From contig JBCAML010000004.1 of NCBI GenBank assembly GCA_038503075.1, positions 765,149 through 829,148 of the forward strand: DNA of 64,000 nt, read 5' to 3'. Positions 59,457 to 64,000 of this stretch are shown piece by piece. This DNA is from Gyromitra esculenta (taxonomy: Eukaryota > Ascomycota > Pezizomycetes > Pezizales > Discinaceae). Under the pieces are notes generated by a model. It did not search any database, had not been told where the DNA came from, and saw nothing but the letters and a program-made list of their open reading frames with translations. A program made the position numbers and the translations under genes. Within the stretch, counting starts at the first letter, position 1, and each line of letters opens with the position of its first letter.

Positions 59457-60603
59457 GGTACAATATATGAAGCAGATAGCTGTGGGCTAGTTAGTACCGT
59501 CGTCGAAGATACAGGTTAAAACGTCGTGTCGTAACGGGGTCAAGAATCGGTTGGGGGGAGGGTAAGTAAGGAGGGCGTCGTTCCAGCGGACAAAAACGGG
59601 CTGAACACCGAGAAGACCGTTGATAGCGTTGATAGCAAAGCGACCTTTGGTATGTGAAGGTGACAGGACACGGGGGTTAGGTGATAAAAGGCCAGAAGAG
59701 TAGCGCAGGAGCCGAGTTGTGTGCTTCGCTGTGATGTTTACCGCGTGCAGTATCGCCTCGAACGCACTGTGATGATGTTGCCAGGGAAACGACCGTTGGC
59801 TACTAAGTCGAGTCAATGCGGTTCAGCCCCAAGGCCCTGCGCTTCAGACACATCAGGGTTGGCGTGTCTGTCTTTACACGTCGAGCCCTTGAACCAGGCC
59901 CATCTCCAGTCCAGGTTATTCGATTTCCCAGCGCAGGAAGAAGAACGGCTGCAAGCCACGAACCGCCACAGCCATCACAACACAGCGCAACGCAACGCAA
60001 CGCAGAGAGACAGAGAAGGCGAGGGCGAGGCGAGAGAGGCGAGAGAGGCGAGAGCGCAAAGCGGAAGGCTAGAGCCCTGCAGACTTGCAGAAAACGAACG
60101 AAAGAAAGAAAGAAAGAAAGCCCGAAATCCTGTGTCCTGCCAGTATACAATATACAACACTTAACTCCTCGCTATTCTTCTTCTCCTCCTCCTTCTTCTT
60201 CTTCCTCGCCTCGATCTTCTGTTCTGGTCTGGTCATTCTCGCTGTTTTTACCCATCCACCCAACTCGTCTCTTGTCTTCGCTTCTCTCTTCCCTCTTTTG
60301 TCTCCTACCTTACTCTTTACTTACTCGGAAATCCCTGTGACCTTCCTACCGTGAGAATAATTCAACCTCTACCCCTTGGTATTGCTTACCCCCAAGTTGC
60401 AAAGAAGAAAGAAGAATCGGTGTTCTGAAGACGTACGAAATTACCTACCACCGGCGCCTCCTTGAAGCCTTACTCGTCTTGCATTTTTTGCTTTCTGCTG
60501 CTCCCCCCCAACACAACCCTTCCCCTCCATACCCACCTTACCCTCGTCTCATCTCTTCACGCACCCTTCCTTCCCCTCCTGCGTCTATCTGCTCCTCCGA
60601 ATA
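59457..60603. promoter_or_regulatory. Divergent promoter region of the F-BAR gene and not1
   Basis: About 1.15 kb between divergent genes. Contains an AACGC repeat near 59990, a GAGAGGC-type repeat near 60025-60050, a GAAA tract at about 60101-60120, and long CT-rich stretches from 60170 to 60600, typical of fungal promoters and 5' leaders. The two strongest frames (59487-59816 on minus, 59816-60340 on plus) are low complexity and not called. Confidence 0.5.
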
Positions 60604-60630
60604 ATGAGCATCGGTCCCTGTCGCCAATAG
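60604..60630 (+). promoter_or_regulatory. Upstream ORF in the not1 leader
   Basis: ATG at 60604 opens an 8-codon frame (MSIGPCRQ) ending in TAG at 60628-60630. The Not1 start is at 60632, so one base separates stop and start. It is in a different frame. If the transcript starts upstream, this uORF would lower or regulate Not1 translation. Presence in the mRNA is inferred. Confidence 0.55.
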
Positions 60631-60631
60631 A

Positions 60632-63600
60632 ATGACAGCGCAGAACAGTTCCACGCCTTCACTTAATAATACCACTTCTAATACCCACAATTACCCCCAT
60701 CAGAAACCACCATCATCATCATCGCAACTGCCACAACCACAACCATCCTCAATATCTGACCACACCCCCGGTCCCTCTTCCCATCCTTTGCTCCCTTCGC
60801 ATTACGGGGGCGTCCATAACCGGAGCAATTCAGATCTGAACCAATCCTACTCCCCGACTGTCCCGTCGTCTTCTTCGCCCTTTTCATTGTTTCTTCCTGT
60901 TGAATCAGCCTCACAACATCATTCCGTTAGCTCGTCATCCGCTTCTAACCACCCCAGCCACCAGCAGCACCTCTCATCCCAGCTGCTGTCCTCTCCATCC
61001 TCCACAAAGCCACCTTCAAATATTTTCCCGGGTTCGGTTGCGAAGCCCGCTGGAGGCGGCGGTGCTAGTGGGAGTGCGGGGTCACCGCATCTAAACAGTC
61101 TAGTTGTTGCGCAGCTCAATCTGTCAATCATCACTACGAACGAAGGGAATTACGAAAGAAGAAGCAAGGAGATACGAAAGGTGAGTTTCGTTACTATTAC
61201 CTTGCCTTTCCCTGCCTCGACGAACCCATTGACAGACAGTCTGTGCTGTTTTCGCTATACCACCTTCGCATACTAATTGGGAATTGGCGAGATAGCTCCT
61301 AAACGAAAATATGGATATCAATCACAAAGTCATGCGAAAAATCATCACAAGCAACTACTCCTACATCACGTCTTCGTCGAGCAGCCGGTCGTTTGAAAAC
61401 TCGCCTAGCAGCAGTCACCGAATTCTGGGAGAACAGATCAAGGAGCTGGCTAGATTACCACAAGATGTGAAAGACAAATTTGTCGACGTGATCACCCCTG
61501 TAACACCCGATGGAGAGGTGTTTAAAGATTTTGACGTATCTACCTTTTTCAACCATTTTGGCCTGGACGCCCTGCAGAAATGCGTGTTGGCAGTTGGCTT
61601 AAAATCCAATCCTCGGGCAGATTTACGGAATAAAGGTCCGGATCTCGTCCCTGTGAAATTTGCGTATTGCTTACTTTTATAAATATACAGGTCAGGACAT
61701 CGTAAACAAATCTTTCCGATCAATGTTAGAAATCCTCGCAAACCCTTCAAAACATACCGAAATGACCTCCGAAGCAATTGCATTATTTATTGAACAGCTG
61801 CTTTCGGAGCCAACATACCAATTCCTCGATAATGTTGAGAAACTTAATCTATCCTATGCTGCACGGTCACGGTACAAGAATACTACGTTGCCACAGAAGG
61901 TTTACAATATCACGGAGCCTATCGAGAAGCTACGGCAGAAGGAGTCACTAGTTCAGATATTTCAGCAGATAGGACCGGAAAGTACAAGCTCGTTGGAAAA
62001 GTGCAGGGAGGTCTTGAAGCGGAAATGGAGGATTCAGATATCGGAAGGCGAGGTTGCGGACGTCCTAGTTCTCATGGCTACAAGTCGAAATGCGATAGCT
62101 TGGCATGCCGATATTTTCGTGCAGGCTTTACAGCAAGAAAATATGGTTCAATCCTTTGATTGGGAGCGAGTAATTGAGGGCTTTGATCGTGAGGATTTTG
62201 TTTTAGAGGGTTCTGAGGGGTTGCATGTCATCGTGAGTGCTCTGCAGCATGGGACTAACAAAGAATTCCCAATTTATAAGCTCTGGGGTGGGCGGTGGAA
62301 CCATCCACGGGCACAATGGTCGGTTTTGAGAGGGTATATCAAGGCAGAAAGTTTGGACGTTACAAGGATCCCTGGTATTCGAAAGGTTTTTTCTTCTGCA
62401 GATTTCGCTACTGCTAGCAGCGCTCTCAAACTCATGGTCGCTACTTTCGAAACTCACAAGTTCATTTCTTTCGATGCTGTTGATGTTTTGTTTTATCTGG
62501 CTTTAGATGATTCCATTCCTCCAGACGTGCAACAAGCAGCACAAGTGGAAATGGAGAAAGCAGCCAAATTCACACCAGAGCTTCTTCTCTGCGGAGCTTT
62601 AATGATTCCGAAGCCTTGGGCCCCTGGGTTGGAGCATGTCGTTCAAAAGTTGCTCGATATTTTCTTCGATGGACATACTAGTCATCAGTTAGTCTTCTGG
62701 AGATTGTGGCAAGTTGATAAACCATTCGTCACCAATAAATTTCTCGACTATCATACAGCCAACAATCTGAGCATCACACGGATCCTCGACATTTCTCAAG
62801 ATCTTCGATGCCTCAGTGACTTGCTCGACGCTCAGAATGCAGCCTTTGTATTAGATGTTGCATCACTGGCAGCTAGAAGAGAGTACCTCAACTTGGAGAA
62901 ATGGTTGCAGGAAATGATTAACAAGTACGAGGGGGAATTTGTGATGCAATGTTACCGGTTCTTACACATGAAGGCTGAAGCGGAATATACTCAGGCAAGG
63001 GAAGGTGGTAAGCCGACCATGGTCAGTCTATGGGTAGGACCTGTGCACACTTTTCTTACTCTACTGGACAAGAAGTAAGTTTCCACCTATAAGCTTCAAT
63101 GTGCCTGGTATTAACGCATATCTAGTCAACCGCATATGACCCAAGAGAACCAGGAGCGGGTTACAGAATGTCAACGGCTTTGCATCCAAGCGTATCCTCG
63201 ATTGATAAACCTCGGCTGCGGAATGGATGCTCTCATCCTGCAAAACAATGCCGAGGGAAATACGTTCCCACCCCACGTCGACAAGGACATGCAGCAAGCT
63301 TATAAACAGATGTACAGTCAAGAGACCGAACTTAGTGAAGTGGTGCAATACCTCCAGAAGCTTAAAGTTTCTCAGATCTCTGGAGAGCAAGATTTGTTTG
63401 CTTGCATGATCCATGGCCTGTTCGACGAGTACCACTGCTATCCTTCATATCCACTGCAAGCCCTTGCTACAACCTCAGTTCTCTTTGGAAGCATTATATT
63501 GTTCAAGCTCATTGACGGTATCCCATTGAGAGTTGCCCTAGCGATGGTGTGGCAAGCTGTTCGTGACCACGACCCTTCGTCTACAATGTACAAATTCGGT

Positions 63601-64000
63601 CTCCAGGCGCTTCTGCATTTCAAGGAACGGCTGAGGGAGTGGAGGGAGTACTGCAAATTACTAGCGCAGGTTCCAGGGTTACAGGGTACGGACATTTGGG
63701 ATATTGTTCAGGAGGTCATTTCTGTCGCTACTGTTGATAGGCAACCTGAGCAGCAGCAGCCTGTTAATGGGAGTGCGGACTCTGACGAGCTCGGTCCGGT
63801 CTTAACCAATGGAAATGCAACTGCTCGAGCACCGTCACCTCCTGTGCCCTCGCACCTGCCGTTCCAGTCTATAAACGCAGATCCGCCGCTTCGTGACCCA
63901 TCATCATATAAAGATCCTAACGTAGAGGTCCAAGACAAGGTTTTGTTCATTGTCAACAATCTTTCCCACACGAACCTTGACAACAAACTTAAGGACTTGA
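60632..64000 (+). CDS. not1: Not1 (CNOT1), scaffold of the CCR4-NOT complex, N-terminal part
   Basis: Exons 60632-61180, 61296-61635, 61691-63074 and 63126 to the window end give about 1049 residues; the gene continues beyond 64000. The first ~150 residues are Ser/Pro/Gln-rich. The Not1 N-terminal HEAT region follows: LNSLVVAQLNLSIITTNEGN, KVMRKIITSN, FVDVITPVTPDGEVFKDFD, LLSEPTYQFLDNVEKLNLSY, HADIFVQALQ and FDREDFVLEGSEGLHVIVSA. Later exons carry VVQYLQKLKVSQISGEQDLF and CMIHGLFDEYHCYPSYPLQALA, the HEAT block before the Caf1-binding MIF4G domain. Not1 organises deadenylases and ubiquitin ligase subunits in mRNA decay. The second intron (61636-61690) uses an unusual donor, GTCCGG, yet is needed to keep the frame. 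Confidence 0.95.

Noticed and set aside
59487..59816. 109-codon minus-strand frame upstream of the F-BAR gene
   Set aside because: No family resemblance and located in the shared promoter region; could be leader sequence.
59816..60340. 174-codon plus-strand frame upstream of not1
   Set aside because: Composition is set by GAAA, GAGAGGC and CT repeats; no protein features.
1..64000. A biosynthetic or defence gene cluster
   Set aside because: The host genes are unrelated housekeeping functions in both orientations; no synthase, toxin or effector-like gene was seen.

Overview
This is nuclear DNA of a filamentous ascomycete fungus (Pezizomycotina). The host genes have many short GT-AG introns (43 to 200 bp) and intron-rich conserved fungal proteins: a GDS1-type winged-helix protein, an Oms1-type methyltransferase, ETF-ubiquinone oxidoreductase, Cdc123, a TRAPPC12-like TPR protein, a Cdc15/Hof1-type F-BAR protein and Not1. 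The transposons (Tad-like LINE, chromodomain Gypsy elements) are typical of filamentous fungi. No species can be named from the sequence alone.

Layout. 1-553: the 3' end of a flavin amine oxidase. 882-1541: a Ser/Pro-rich hypothetical gene, followed by 4.3 kb without a recognisable gene. 5861-7149 (-): GDS1-type winged-helix protein. 9138-10536 (-): membrane-anchored Oms1-type methyltransferase. 11635-11878: a foldback repeat. 12234-12924 (-): an unusually divergent TATA-binding protein. 15499-17399 (-): mitochondrial ETF-QO. 19143-19431: five copies of a 59-bp tandem repeat. 20529-21551 (-): F-box/ankyrin protein. 22295-23539 (+): Cdc123. 23765-24944 (-) and about 25185-26614 (+): an RS-rich protein and a TRAPPC12-like protein in divergent orientation, about 240 bp apart.

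From about 29.05 to 54.15 kb lies a nested transposon block. A Tad-like LINE with a poly(A) tail was hit by a Gypsy element (here 'B', target duplication GCAAG). B was hit by a second, larger chromovirus ('A', TCGAC), and A was hit by an inverted relative of B ('D', CCGAA). The LINE also carries a solo LTR of the B/D family (CTCAC) and a fragment of A's LTR. Every junction can be read: with the insertions left out, the host frame continues across each break.

55809-59456 (-) is a seven-exon F-BAR/SH3 cytokinesis-type protein. 60632 to the window end (+) is the N-terminal half of Not1, with an 8-codon upstream ORF ending one base before its start. These two genes are divergent and share about 1.2 kb of CT-rich, microsatellite-rich promoter DNA.

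The host genes are mostly unrelated housekeeping functions (respiration, translation initiation, transcription, trafficking, cytokinesis, mRNA decay), so no operon or biosynthetic cluster is seen. The points most worth a second look are the divergent TBP, the transposon nest and its decay paradox, the LTR fragment limited to R-U5, and the recurring intergenic motif TACATGTAG.
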